From positions 1-12,393 of the forward strand of contig CAAGHV010000071.1 in assembly GCA_900769785.1 (NCBI GenBank): a DNA stretch of 12,393 nucleotides, given 5' to 3'. Positions 1-6,652 of this stretch are shown here, piece after piece (position 1 is the first letter of the stretch; each line of letters starts with the position of its first letter). Under the pieces are notes generated by a model, which saw only the letters and a program-made list of their open reading frames with translations, did not search any database and was not told the origin of the DNA. The position numbers and the translations under genes were made by a program. The DNA is from Bacteroidales bacterium (GTDB lineage Bacteria; Bacteroidota; Bacteroidia; Bacteroidales; P3).

Positions 1-1
1 T

Positions 2-298
2 GTAACCACCGCCGGTTGTGATAGTATAGTTACACTTATGCTTACAATACAAACCATAGGTATAGAAGGGGTAGATATATTAGAATCACTTACATTCTAT
101 CCTAACCCTACAACCGGTATTATCACTTTCAATCGTACTGATATAATAAAGGTAGAAGTGTTAGACGCTGTAGGTAGAATGGTGGCAGTGTATGCAAACT
201 CATATGTAATAGACCTATCCAAGCTAGCTAAAGGCTACTATACCCTTCGTATAACCACCGCAGAGGGCGTGGCTGTTCGCAAGGTTATCCGCAAGTAA
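2..298 (+). CDS. C-terminal end of a T9SS-secreted surface protein (partial)
   Basis: The reading frame is open from the left edge, so the gene begins outside the window; the internal ATG at 38 is not the likely start. The first residues contain GCDSIVTL, a phrase that recurs in large secreted adhesin-like Bacteroidetes proteins just before their tail. The last ~70 residues (from LESLTFYPNPTTG through GYYTLRITTAEG to the basic end VRKVIRK) match the type A sorting domain: a YPNP start, a central VLDAVGRMV strand and a final strand ending in lysines. In this family the domain directs export through the outer membrane by the type IX secretion system and is then removed or exchanged for a surface anchor. 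The function of the missing N-terminal cargo cannot be told. The gene ends at a TAA and faces the minus-strand group across a hairpin. Confidence 0.85.
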   Translation, partial: VTTAGCDSIVTLMLTIQTIGIEGVDILESLTFYPNPTTGIITFNRTDIIKVEVLDAVGRMVAVYANSYVIDLSKLAKGYYTLRITTAEGVAVRKVIRK

Positions 299-304
299 GC
301 GGAA

Positions 305-320
305 TAACTAATATTAGTTA
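305..320. repeat. Perfect 16-bp AT-rich palindrome
   Basis: TAACTAAT followed directly by ATTAGTTA forms a perfect palindrome seven bases after the stop codon of the T9SS protein gene. It lies next to the larger hairpin at 321-370. It may be part of the 3' end of the transcript or a protein site; no function is visible. Confidence 0.5.
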
Positions 321-370
321 ACTGATTATCCTATATATGTTACCGGTGTAATGTATATAGGATAATTGGT
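321..370. terminator. Long hairpin between convergent genes, probable bidirectional terminator
   Basis: Bases 325-337 pair perfectly with 354-366 (13 bp, ATTATCC... / ...GGATAAT). The stem extends in both directions through G.T and Watson-Crick pairs to about 23 pairs, closed by a short CGGT loop at 344-347. It sits between a + gene ending at 298 and a - gene ending at 422, where a transcription barrier for both strands is expected. No long T-run follows on either strand, so classical intrinsic termination is inferred from position and stem length rather than shown. Confidence 0.6.
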
Positions 371-421
371 ATTGGTATGTGGGCATTATACTGATATATA
401 GACGTACTACATCTATATTAC

Positions 422-1468
422 TTACAATTCTACCACTTCGCCAATCATTGGGTTGAGCACTGTTATGGAGTCGGCTTGCATTTGTTGGATATTGCGGTAG
501 GGTTCGTCCCATGGGTGTTGCGATAGTGCAAACTTCAGGTGGTGTCCCGTAAGCACATGTTTGGCGTTTAGGTCTTTGGCTGCTTGTGTCATCAGTTCGG
601 GCATTAGGTGTATGTATTTCCAGTTTTCGCTGTACTGTCCGTTCTCCATTATTGCCAAGTCTATATCGGGGAAACGGTTGCCTATCTCTTTGAAGTGTCG
701 GCCGTAGCCGCCGTCGCCGGCAATATATATTGTGCTAGAAGGCGATACCAGCATATACGATGCCCATAGTGTAATGTTGGGTTTGAGGGCACGGTTGGAG
801 AAATGGCGTGCCGTAAGGCAGTGGATGCTTATGCCGTCGGCAAGCTGTGCATCGTTGTCCCAATCCATTTCTATTATGTTGTTTACATCAAACTTCCAGT
901 ATTCGAAGTGTTGGCCTACACCAAGCGGACATATCACTTTGCCTATACGTTGTCGTAGTTCTTTTACGGTTTTGTAGTCGAGGTGGTCCCAATGGTCGTG
1001 GGTTATTATCAGGTAGTCGATGTCGGGAATGTCGGCGGGTTTGTAGCTGTCGGTGCCTTTGAATGGTTTTTGTATAAACGATACGGGCGATGCGGTGTAG
1101 AACACGGGGTCTATAAGATAACGCTTGCCGTCCAGCTGTATAAAGTACGACGAGTGGCCGAACCATACTATCACGTTGGCGTTGCTGTCCAAACTGTGTA
1201 GGTCGGTTTTCACTGTGGCTATCTCCATAGGTGGTTTGGTGTCGGCGTTCTTGTTTCGTATAAGGTTTATAAAGCTCGTACTTTTCTTGTCCTTGCCGGT
1301 AAACTGTGGTGTGGCTTCGCGGTTGTGAAACTTACCATCGCGGTAGTTGGGCGATGCCTCTATGCGTTTAAGGCGTTCGCCTCGGGGCTGTTTGCCAAGG
1401 TTTTTCTGACACATAATGCCAAGTGCTCCACCGGTAAGCACGGCCAGTATTGCTAGTGATATTTTCAT
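422..1468 (-). CDS. Exported metallo-beta-lactamase-fold hydrolase (NAPE-PLD/UlaG-like)
   Basis: The protein has 348 residues from the start chosen here. A frame-compatible ATG lies 8 codons upstream at 1492, but the ATG at 1468 has a good AGGAG 7 bases before it and gives a cleaner N-terminal hydrophobic segment (residues 2-20), so it is preferred. That segment is a signal peptide or membrane anchor; Cys20 does not make a convincing lipobox. The metal-binding motif HDHWDH is at residues 157-162, with further candidate ligands His222 and Asp252 (AGDGGYG) and a C-terminal HPWDEP at 318-323. The region FGHSSYFIQLDGKRYLIDPVF is typical of the Lactamase_B_2 family, which includes N-acyl-phosphatidylethanolamine phospholipase D-like enzymes. 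The substrate is unknown. The gene starts 40 bases after the kamC-like gene and has no visible promoter of its own, so it is probably the last gene of that operon. Confidence 0.85.
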   Translation of the reverse strand: MKISLAILAVLTGGALGIMCQKNLGKQPRGERLKRIEASPNYRDGKFHNREATPQFTGKDKKSTSFINLIRNKNADTKPPMEIATVKTDLHSLDSNANVIVWFGHSSYFIQLDGKRYLIDPVFYTASPVSFIQKPFKGTDSYKPADIPDIDYLIITHDHWDHLDYKTVKELRQRIGKVICPLGVGQHFEYWKFDVNNIIEMDWDNDAQLADGISIHCLTARHFSNRALKPNITLWASYMLVSPSSTIYIAGDGGYGRHFKEIGNRFPDIDLAIMENGQYSENWKYIHLMPELMTQAAKDLNAKHVLTGHHLKFALSQHPWDEPYRNIQQMQADSITVLNPMIGEVVEL

Positions 1469-1475
1469 AATCGTT

Positions 1476-1480
1476 CTCCT
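1476..1480 (-). promoter_or_regulatory. Ribosome binding site deciding the start of the MBL-fold gene
   Basis: The minus strand reads AGAGGAG followed by AACGATT and ATG at 1468. The AGGAG core with 7-base spacing supports this start over the ATG at 1492, which is preceded by no purine-rich site. Confidence 0.65.
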
Positions 1481-1508
1481 CTTGTGTTTCATTGTTGTTG
1501 GGAGGGTG

Positions 1509-2939
1509 TTATTTTTCCATAAAGTCTTTGGCGGTAGCTATCAGTGAGGGGTTGCAGTTTAGTATCTCGGCTATGCGTAGAGCCTCGTGGGGTACGTTGT
1601 CGGAGGTGTCTTCTTGTAGGGTGTAGTCCATGTATTGGTTTATGTTTTGTGGTGTTATGGTGCCGGTTATCTCAGCATCGGCAAATCCTTTTACCCTTAG
1701 TTTGCGGCAGTCTATACCTAGCTGGCTGTAGTGGGTGGTTATAAGGCAGTAGCTGTCGCGCCTGTTCATTATAGAGGCTATGGCTTGCACTATGGCTTTG
1801 CCTTCGGTGGGGTTGGTGGTGCGTGCCGGCTCGTCTATAAGCACCAGCATCTTTCTATGGTCGCTCTCTTGTACTACATCGTTTATTTTCAGTATCTCGC
1901 TTGCAAACGACGATAGGCCGTTCATCTCGTTCTGTTCGTCGCCAATGCAAAATACCACCTTGTCCATAAGTGTTATGGTGGCCTCTTGTGCCGGTACAAA
2001 GAACCCAAATTGTGCCAACATCTGTGCTATACCCATAGTTTTGAGTAGCACTGTTTTGCCGGCCATATTGGCCCCCGTTATCAGGCATACGCCTTGGGTG
2101 ATGTCTATTCCGATGTGTTGATAGCGTTGCTTACGTTCCTCCAATGTTATTTTCAGCCTGGGGTTGAATAGGTTGGTGTAGGCTATGGTGGTGTTGCTTA
2201 TGGTTGGGCGACACATGTTCCACCTGGTGACTTGTTCGGCTTTGGCTATGCTTAGGTCTATGTAGGCCAGGCGTTCCAGTACGGCTTTCATCATAAGGGT
2301 GTGGCGGCTTAGCTTGGCTACCAATGTCTTGCGCACCTCGTCTTCTATGCTTTGGTTTAGGTTGTAGATGTCGGTTATTTGTGCTTCCCATTCGGCCACT
2401 TCCTGCTCCGACAGTGTGTTGCGGTGGCTATTGAGGTTGTTGGTCAGCTGTTTGAGGCTGTTTCTAACCTCGGCCAGGCGTGGATCGTAGCTCTCGTATA
2501 TATAAAAGTGGGCTATCATGTTGCGGTCAGGGTCCAGTATGGCTGCTACTTCCGATAGGTCGGGAATTAGGAACAGGAGATCCAGTCCGGCTTCTTTGGC
2601 CAACGATGCTATTTCTATGCTTAGCAGTGCAAGGTTTTTTACTTCAAATAGTTGTACATCGTCCAGAAGGTCGCCGTTATCGATGTTCTGTATTGTTTGC
2701 TTTATGTTGTGTATGCCACCGAGTTTGTGCTGTATGTTGCCCACAAGTTTGGCGGTTTCGTTGTTTTGCATTTGTTTCAGTATCTCTTCCACAAATGTCC
2801 ATTCCCATTCCAAATCCTGTGGAGTGGTTTTCCAACGCAGGTTCATCAAGTAGTTGCGTCCCACACCTGATTGTATGTTTAGGTCGTCGATACAATATTT
2901 CAATCCGCTTTCTATGGTCAATACATCTTTCAGTAGCAT
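1509..2939 (-). CDS. kamC: MutS-superfamily ATPase, probable lysine 5,6-aminomutase reactivase ATPase KamC
   Basis: The 476-residue protein has the MutS-type ATPase module at its C-terminal half: Walker A GANMAGKT (289-296), a FASEI-type signature (GLSSFASEI, 341-349), Walker B LVLIDE (365-370) followed by PARTTNPTEG, and the TTHYS switch (401-405). It lacks the mismatch-recognition and connector domains of MutS and the Smr nuclease of MutS2, so mismatch repair is unlikely. The N-terminal half is helical and resembles the core/lever region. MutS-like proteins of this size with the DEPARTTNP motif are annotated as KamC, the ATPase of a factor that restores the B12- and PLP-dependent lysine 5,6-aminomutase in lysine fermentation. 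The preceding kamB-like gene, 52 bases upstream, fits that assignment. AAAGGAAC precedes the ATG. The related ornithine 4,5-aminomutase system also uses a MutS-like protein, so the client enzyme is inferred. Confidence 0.7.
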   Translation of the reverse strand: MLLKDVLTIESGLKYCIDDLNIQSGVGRNYLMNLRWKTTPQDLEWEWTFVEEILKQMQNNETAKLVGNIQHKLGGIHNIKQTIQNIDNGDLLDDVQLFEVKNLALLSIEIASLAKEAGLDLLFLIPDLSEVAAILDPDRNMIAHFYIYESYDPRLAEVRNSLKQLTNNLNSHRNTLSEQEVAEWEAQITDIYNLNQSIEDEVRKTLVAKLSRHTLMMKAVLERLAYIDLSIAKAEQVTRWNMCRPTISNTTIAYTNLFNPRLKITLEERKQRYQHIGIDITQGVCLITGANMAGKTVLLKTMGIAQMLAQFGFFVPAQEATITLMDKVVFCIGDEQNEMNGLSSFASEILKINDVVQESDHRKMLVLIDEPARTTNPTEGKAIVQAIASIMNRRDSYCLITTHYSQLGIDCRKLRVKGFADAEITGTITPQNINQYMDYTLQEDTSDNVPHEALRIAEILNCNPSLIATAKDFMEK

Positions 2940-2991
2940 AATTCTGTTCCTTTATTTTGTTTCAACAATATATAATTATATGTGTGAATGC

Positions 2992-4008
2992 TTATTGTTT
3001 TATTTTACATACATCCCATGTGGGCACACCTAGGGCTTCGGACAGTCGCAAGCATGCCTCGGCCGAATCTATAGTATAGCCCTGTGGCGATGTGGGGTTT
3101 AGGCATACGGCCACAAGTTTCGATTGTTGTAGCACCTGTATTTTTCCGCCTTTCTTGGTGTAGGCTGTATATACTTCGGGGGTTACAAACAGCTTGGTGA
3201 AGTCGCGAACTATAAGTGTTTGCTCGGCAATGTTCTTTTTGGTGCTTAGGTATTTGAGTAGCTTATCGCTAGCGGCACCCGCTATGTAAAGGGTGTTGCC
3301 GTAGCCGAAAATATCCTGTGTGCTTTTCTCGAGTAGGAATACCGATGGTATTTCCAGGTCGTGAACTTGGCCTTCGTTATCTACCGCCCATAGTCCCGAA
3401 GTGTGTGCCGATAGTTTGGTTTGCAGTTCCTTATCGGCAATTTCCGGTAGGTTTATAAGCTCGAATGTAAATCGGGTTTTTTGTATCAGTTGGCGTAGGT
3501 TGGGCGATACTGCTGCCCCGGTGCACAGTATCATAGCGTCGGTTACCGATGGCGATGCAAGGCTTAGGCGGCTCAAAGCCCCATCTATAATGGTAATATC
3601 CAACCCCGTTGCTTTGAAGAGCTCTATCTGTCGGCGTAGCTTTTCGGTGGTGCCGGCACCGGACAGCAACACTTTGCCACTGCAAAGCACTTCGGCCGTA
3701 ATAAGGCGACCTAGTGATGTGCTTTCGCTGTCCACGTTTGTAACCTTCGAAAGCAGTTGGCGTATATTGTAGTGCTTTTCCGATGTTATGAATTGCATGC
3801 CTTCGTATAGTGTTATCTCGGGTTTGTGGCTGCCAAACACTTGGTCTATCCTCTCGCCGTCAATGCCTATGGAGGTTACGGCCGTACTTATTCCCTGTTC
3901 TCTAAGGCGGCCCAATACATAGTTTAAACACACAGTTTTGCCGGTGTTTTTGTCCATACCTACAATGGATAGGCTTTTATATTTCTGCAAATCAGCTATA
4001 AATGGCAT
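2992..4008 (-). CDS. kamB: P-loop protein, probable lysine 5,6-aminomutase reactivase subunit KamB
   Basis: The protein has 338 residues. Near the N-terminus it has a P-loop-like segment, VGMDKNTGKT (16-25), with one residue more than the strict Walker A spacing. It resembles the KNTGKT/KNSGKT loops of MobB- and BioD-like NTPases. Further conserved-looking segments are SIGIDGERID (46-55), SGAGTTEKLRRQ (116-127) and IDGALSRLS (141-149), the last at a place where such NTPases keep a Walker B-like aspartate. No signal peptide or membrane segment is present, so it is cytosolic. Identification as KamB rests on the overall character of the protein and on the adjacent KamC-like ATPase; it is the first gene of the minus-strand group and has a good Bacteroidetes promoter. 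The client mutase is not encoded in the window. If the name is wrong, it is still a cytosolic nucleotide-binding partner of the MutS-like ATPase. Confidence 0.62.
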   Translation of the reverse strand: MPFIADLQKYKSLSIVGMDKNTGKTVCLNYVLGRLREQGISTAVTSIGIDGERIDQVFGSHKPEITLYEGMQFITSEKHYNIRQLLSKVTNVDSESTSLGRLITAEVLCSGKVLLSGAGTTEKLRRQIELFKATGLDITIIDGALSRLSLASPSVTDAMILCTGAAVSPNLRQLIQKTRFTFELINLPEIADKELQTKLSAHTSGLWAVDNEGQVHDLEIPSVFLLEKSTQDIFGYGNTLYIAGAASDKLLKYLSTKKNIAEQTLIVRDFTKLFVTPEVYTAYTKKGGKIQVLQQSKLVAVCLNPTSPQGYTIDSAEACLRLSEALGVPTWDVCKIKQ

Positions 4009-4032
4009 TGCTCTATAATAATTACGAATCTA

Positions 4033-4063
4033 CAAAGATACTAATTTTTTATGAAGAGTGCAA
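4033..4063 (-). promoter_or_regulatory. Bacteroidetes-type promoter of the kamB-kamC-MBL group
   Basis: On the minus strand TTG (complement of 4061-4063) is followed after 20 bases by TATCTTTG (complement of 4033-4040). This matches the Bacteroidetes sigma factor pattern TTTG / TAnnTTTG. The -7 element ends about 24 bases before the kamB ATG, giving a short leader. Confidence 0.65.
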
Positions 4064-4078
4064 GTCTTATTTGCCGGT

Positions 4079-4104
4079 GGGTGTATAAATGGGTAGTGGG
4101 AGGG
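4079..4104 (+). other. G-rich patch with four GGG tracts (possible G-quadruplex)
   Basis: GGG occurs at 4079, 4091, 4098 and 4102, with intervening loops of 9, 4 and 1 bases. The first loop is longer than the usual 7-base limit, so folding is only possible, not strong. The patch lies immediately upstream of the kamB promoter, with the G tracts on the strand opposite to the kamB coding strand. A 9-base direct repeat GGGTGGAAA (4102-4110 and 4127-4135) follows. Confidence 0.35.
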
Positions 4105-4175
4105 TGGAAAGATAGATGTATGGTAGGGGTGGAAACTTTGTTGATATGTAATGTTAAACAGAAATTGATAGTGTT

Positions 4176-4345
4176 AAATACATTCCCGAATTGATTGAAA
4201 AATACATCCCGATACGGCTAAAAATGCCTCGTGATCCAAGTGTATTTCTATCCCGATGGACTTAAATATACCCCGCCTACAAATTAAAAACACCCCACCG
4301 GTAAATGAATTTACCCCTACCCGTGAATGAATTTGCATATATCGG
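4176..4345. repeat. Degenerate tandem array with a period near 22 bp
   Basis: A unit like AAATAyA(T)CCCCG recurs. The C-rich cores start at 4185, 4208, 4228 (weak), 4252, 4272, 4294 and 4315, giving spacings of 23, 20, 24, 20, 22 and 21 bases. The last two units also share AATGAATTT at 4304 and 4326, 22 bases apart. The array fills most of the gap between the kamB promoter and the promoter at 4357. A period of two helical turns would place the cores on one face of the DNA, as in a row of protein sites. It does not form a coding frame: the one frame open for about 35 codons has no start codon. Confidence 0.5.
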
Positions 4346-4356
4346 CCTGCCAAGGA

Positions 4357-4387
4357 TTGAAACTTACATCATCGTTTCTTACCTTTG
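4357..4387 (+). promoter_or_regulatory. Bacteroidetes-type promoter of the secreted 497-residue protein
   Basis: TTG at 4357-4359 is followed after exactly 20 bases by TACCTTTG at 4380-4387, matching TTTG / TAnnTTTG. The gene's ATG at 4437 is 49 bases further on. The promoter begins just past the end of the 22-bp repeat array and is divergent from the kamB promoter. Confidence 0.68.
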
Positions 4388-4436
4388 GTATAGGGTATGA
4401 TTTTCAAACTGAATAATTAATAAGAAAGGAATATAT

Positions 4437-5930
4437 ATGAAGAAGATATTTATGGCAGTAGCTGTTATGCTGTTGGTTGGCAGTATTGTCAAGGCTCAAA
4501 AACTGGAACTTGGCGACAAAGACGAATATATACGCTACGAAAGTTCGCTGTTGGGTATGGACGAAAATAATTATTATGTACTTGTAGGATATTCGTACAA
4601 CAAGAAAGATAACTACAAGGGTACGGTGCTTTATACATACGATAAGAATCTGAAGATTGTGGATAAAACCAATATTGACGACAAAACAAGGAAAATAGCT
4701 ACAGAGTCGTTTATTACCAATAACAAACTTTCGATGGTACATGCCGACCAAAGGTTGGCTACACTCGACTGCCATGTGATAGATAAAAAGACAAAGCAAT
4801 GTACTTCAAAACAATATTTTTATGACGATTATTCCCGAAAGGAAACAGCGGTATTGCATACCTGTAAGTCGCCCGACGACTCGTTGTTCTTTGCCATGAA
4901 AACTATTTTCAACGACAAAGACAAATCCATAAGAATATCCAAAATGGTATTGTTCGACAACGAATTGAACGAGTTATGGCAAAAAGATTATTTTGCTCCC
5001 GCTGCCTCGATGTTCCTTTCCAATGATGGCGAAATATTTTCGGTGGGTTATTTGGTGGACGATAAAGGTGCATCTACCGTTCGTTTTTCGATGATAACCG
5101 GCGATAATGAAGTGTATTTCGACGAAACAATACCTGACATGAAAATAGGGGATATAGAGATAGCAAATTACAATAATGGTGAACTGCTCCTATACGGCTT
5201 GATACAAGCCGAACCTAGTAGGCGACATATTGTTGATAGGATGTACTACAGTGGATTATATACGTTTACCTATAATATAAAAACTCAAACCATAGGCAAG
5301 ATAAACAAATACGCTTTTACTACCGATGATTATAGAATATTTGAAAATCTTAATCCAAAGCGTAAGTGTGATGATAAAGATGCATGTTTCTTGCAGGCTT
5401 TGGATGTATTGCATACAAAGGATGGAGGTGCAGTGGTGGCATATAATTTGACTTTCGAAACATTGTTAAAGTCACAGTATGGTACCAGCAAATATAAAAA
5501 TATGGGAGGAGTGATGCTTTGGCGTTTGAAACCCGATGGCACTATATTGTGGAACAATGGTTTTAAAAGAAATATGGCTACGGGTATGTTTGAAAACTCT
5601 TGGTACACTCCCCATTATATTACTGACAATGATGAAGTGGTGTTTGTGATAGAAACTCATAAAAAAGATGTGCTGGATAATACTTCGATGGCAAATGTTG
5701 TAGTTAAATATTATAGATATGAGCAAAATCCAGTTACAGGATCTTTCCCATCGAATATAACATTGGTGCGTTTCGACAAAAATGGAAACATAACCAAAGA
5801 AGTTATGCCCGGCGAAAAGAAAATGCTTATAGTTGGCAACCCAAATGTGATGGACGATGGAAAGGCTGTATTGCTATACGTTTCAAACAAGAAAGCTCCC
5901 GGCGGACTGATACGTGTGGATGTCAAGTAA
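4437..5930 (+). CDS. Secreted protein of unknown function, possible beta-propeller
   Basis: I do not recognise the family. The 497-residue protein starts with a clear signal peptide (MKKIFMAVAVMLLVGSIVKA, predicted cleavage after Ala20), so it is exported to the periplasm or beyond. It has no T9SS sorting tail, no lipobox and no other membrane segment, which favours a soluble periplasmic protein. The body is rich in short beta-strand-like phrases with D/N-G turns, for example LWRLKPDGTILW (about residues 360-371), LHTKDGGAVVAY and LVRFDKNGNITKEV. These resemble blades of secreted propeller-like Bacteroidetes proteins, but a blade count is not secure. A purine-rich AAGAAAGGA precedes the ATG. 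It has its own promoter and stands alone: the gene before it is divergent and the next + gene is 780 bases away. Confidence 0.85.
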   Translation: MKKIFMAVAVMLLVGSIVKAQKLELGDKDEYIRYESSLLGMDENNYYVLVGYSYNKKDNYKGTVLYTYDKNLKIVDKTNIDDKTRKIATESFITNNKLSMVHADQRLATLDCHVIDKKTKQCTSKQYFYDDYSRKETAVLHTCKSPDDSLFFAMKTIFNDKDKSIRISKMVLFDNELNELWQKDYFAPAASMFLSNDGEIFSVGYLVDDKGASTVRFSMITGDNEVYFDETIPDMKIGDIEIANYNNGELLLYGLIQAEPSRRHIVDRMYYSGLYTFTYNIKTQTIGKINKYAFTTDDYRIFENLNPKRKCDDKDACFLQALDVLHTKDGGAVVAYNLTFETLLKSQYGTSKYKNMGGVMLWRLKPDGTILWNNGFKRNMATGMFENSWYTPHYITDNDEVVFVIETHKKDVLDNTSMANVVVKYYRYEQNPVTGSFPSNITLVRFDKNGNITKEVMPGEKKMLIVGNPNVMDDGKAVLLYVSNKKAPGGLIRVDVK

Positions 5931-5996
5931 TGTATAAAAAAGTATTTTAATCTGTTAGACGAATTAAATTCTTTGAATTTTCTCTGGAGAAGTAGT

Positions 5997-6036
5997 GTAT
6001 GTCAATTGTTTTTCTAATGTAAAACAATTGACATAC
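5997..6036. repeat. Perfect 16-bp inverted repeat, 8-base loop
   Basis: Bases 5997-6012 (GTATGTCAATTGTTTT) are the exact reverse complement of 6021-6036. The gap of 8 bases would form the loop. It lies 66 bases after the stop of the secreted-protein gene and could mark the 3' end of that transcript, but no T-run follows on the + strand. Confidence 0.65.
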
Positions 6037-6103
6037 CATATTGGTAGTTGTTGATTGTCTATAATCTGTGCTATTGGCTAGTTGTGGGCAGTGCACAATA
6101 GAT

Positions 6104-6122
6104 ACAAACCCTAAGGGTTTGT
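6104..6122. repeat. 19-base perfect palindrome
   Basis: ACAAACCCT, a central A, then AGGGTTTGT. It lies 6 bases before the large hairpin at 6129. Such odd-length palindromes are typical of dimeric repressor operators or tiny stem-loops; which applies here is not visible. Confidence 0.5.
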
Positions 6123-6128
6123 CATAGC

Positions 6129-6185
6129 AAGAGTCATATTTATAGTTCAAAACTATGGAAGTTTTGAACTATAAATATGGCTCTT
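6129..6185. repeat. 25-bp near-perfect hairpin, 7-base loop
   Basis: Bases 6129-6153 pair with 6161-6185 with no mismatch and a single G.T wobble (T6134 with G6180); the loop is TATGGAA (6154-6160). A-rich bases precede the stem and TTT ends it, so a bidirectional terminator is possible. It is 198 bases beyond the nearest upstream stop codon and 525 bases before the next start, which is unusual for a terminator. A structured RNA or a hairpin recognised by a DNA-processing enzyme are alternatives. Confidence 0.65.
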
Positions 6186-6450
6186 TGAGGTTGTGAATTT
6201 AAGGGGTAAGGCGCTAGGTATGGGAGGATATCTATTGATTTTTTAGTGCTATACAAACTGTATTTTCCTTTTTTATCGCAGTAATATATTATTTATTCCA
6301 AATCATTCGTTAGAAATGGTTCAACTTATATAAGCAACCCGTTGTTTGAATAAAAATTTATACCTTATCATCAATCAGTTTACAATAGGGATTATCATGA
6401 ATGTGATGATATACTGTCAATTGTTGGGTAATATAAAGCTTCTAAAAGCT

Positions 6451-6478
6451 TCGAGAGGGAGATATATTTCCCTCTCGA
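6451..6478. repeat. 10-bp GC-containing hairpin
   Basis: TCGAGAGGGA (6451-6460) pairs with TCCCTCTCGA (6469-6478) around GATATATT. One further G.T pair and one A-T pair can form inside. It is preceded by the doubled AAGCTT at 6436-6441 and 6446-6451. No U-run follows, so it is not a clear terminator. Confidence 0.5.
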
Positions 6479-6644
6479 GAGAGATGTATCTGCTAGTGGT
6501 GTAGGATAAATTTCACTCGGGACAGGTTTTGTCGGTTTGTTGGTATGTTTTTTTTATTTGTATTCCAAACAATTGATGTGCCATGTATTTACAAGAAAAA
6601 TATCTAGAATTTAATTCAGCCAACGGGTTTATATATAATTTTCG

Positions 6645-6652
6645 TATTTTTG
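6645..6652 (+). promoter_or_regulatory. Probable -7 element of the MutS2 promoter
   Basis: TATTTTTG matches TAnnTTTG and lies 58 bases before the MutS2 ATG. No good TTTG is present 19-21 bases upstream (the region reads CAACGGGTTTA), so the -33 half is weak or absent. Confidence 0.45.

Noticed and set aside
732..1328. Plus-strand frames opposite the MBL-fold gene
   Set aside because: They overlap each other in different frames and lack domain features; the minus-strand frame has the full metal-binding motif set.
1509..2939. Assignment as mismatch repair protein MutS
   Set aside because: Only the ATPase module and helical core are present; the mismatch-binding N-terminal domain is missing and the length is about half that of MutS.
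4158..4265. Short open frame with repeated KYIP residues
   Set aside because: It has no start codon after the upstream stop, is only about 35 codons, and the residue repeat simply follows the DNA repeat.
4176..4345. CRISPR-like array
   Set aside because: Units are about 22 bp in total and degenerate, with no conserved 25-40 bp repeat, no unique spacers and no cas genes nearby.
5947..6150. Minus-strand 67-residue frame
   Set aside because: It overlaps two inverted repeats, has no recognisable domain, no credible ribosome site and an erratic composition; more likely chance.
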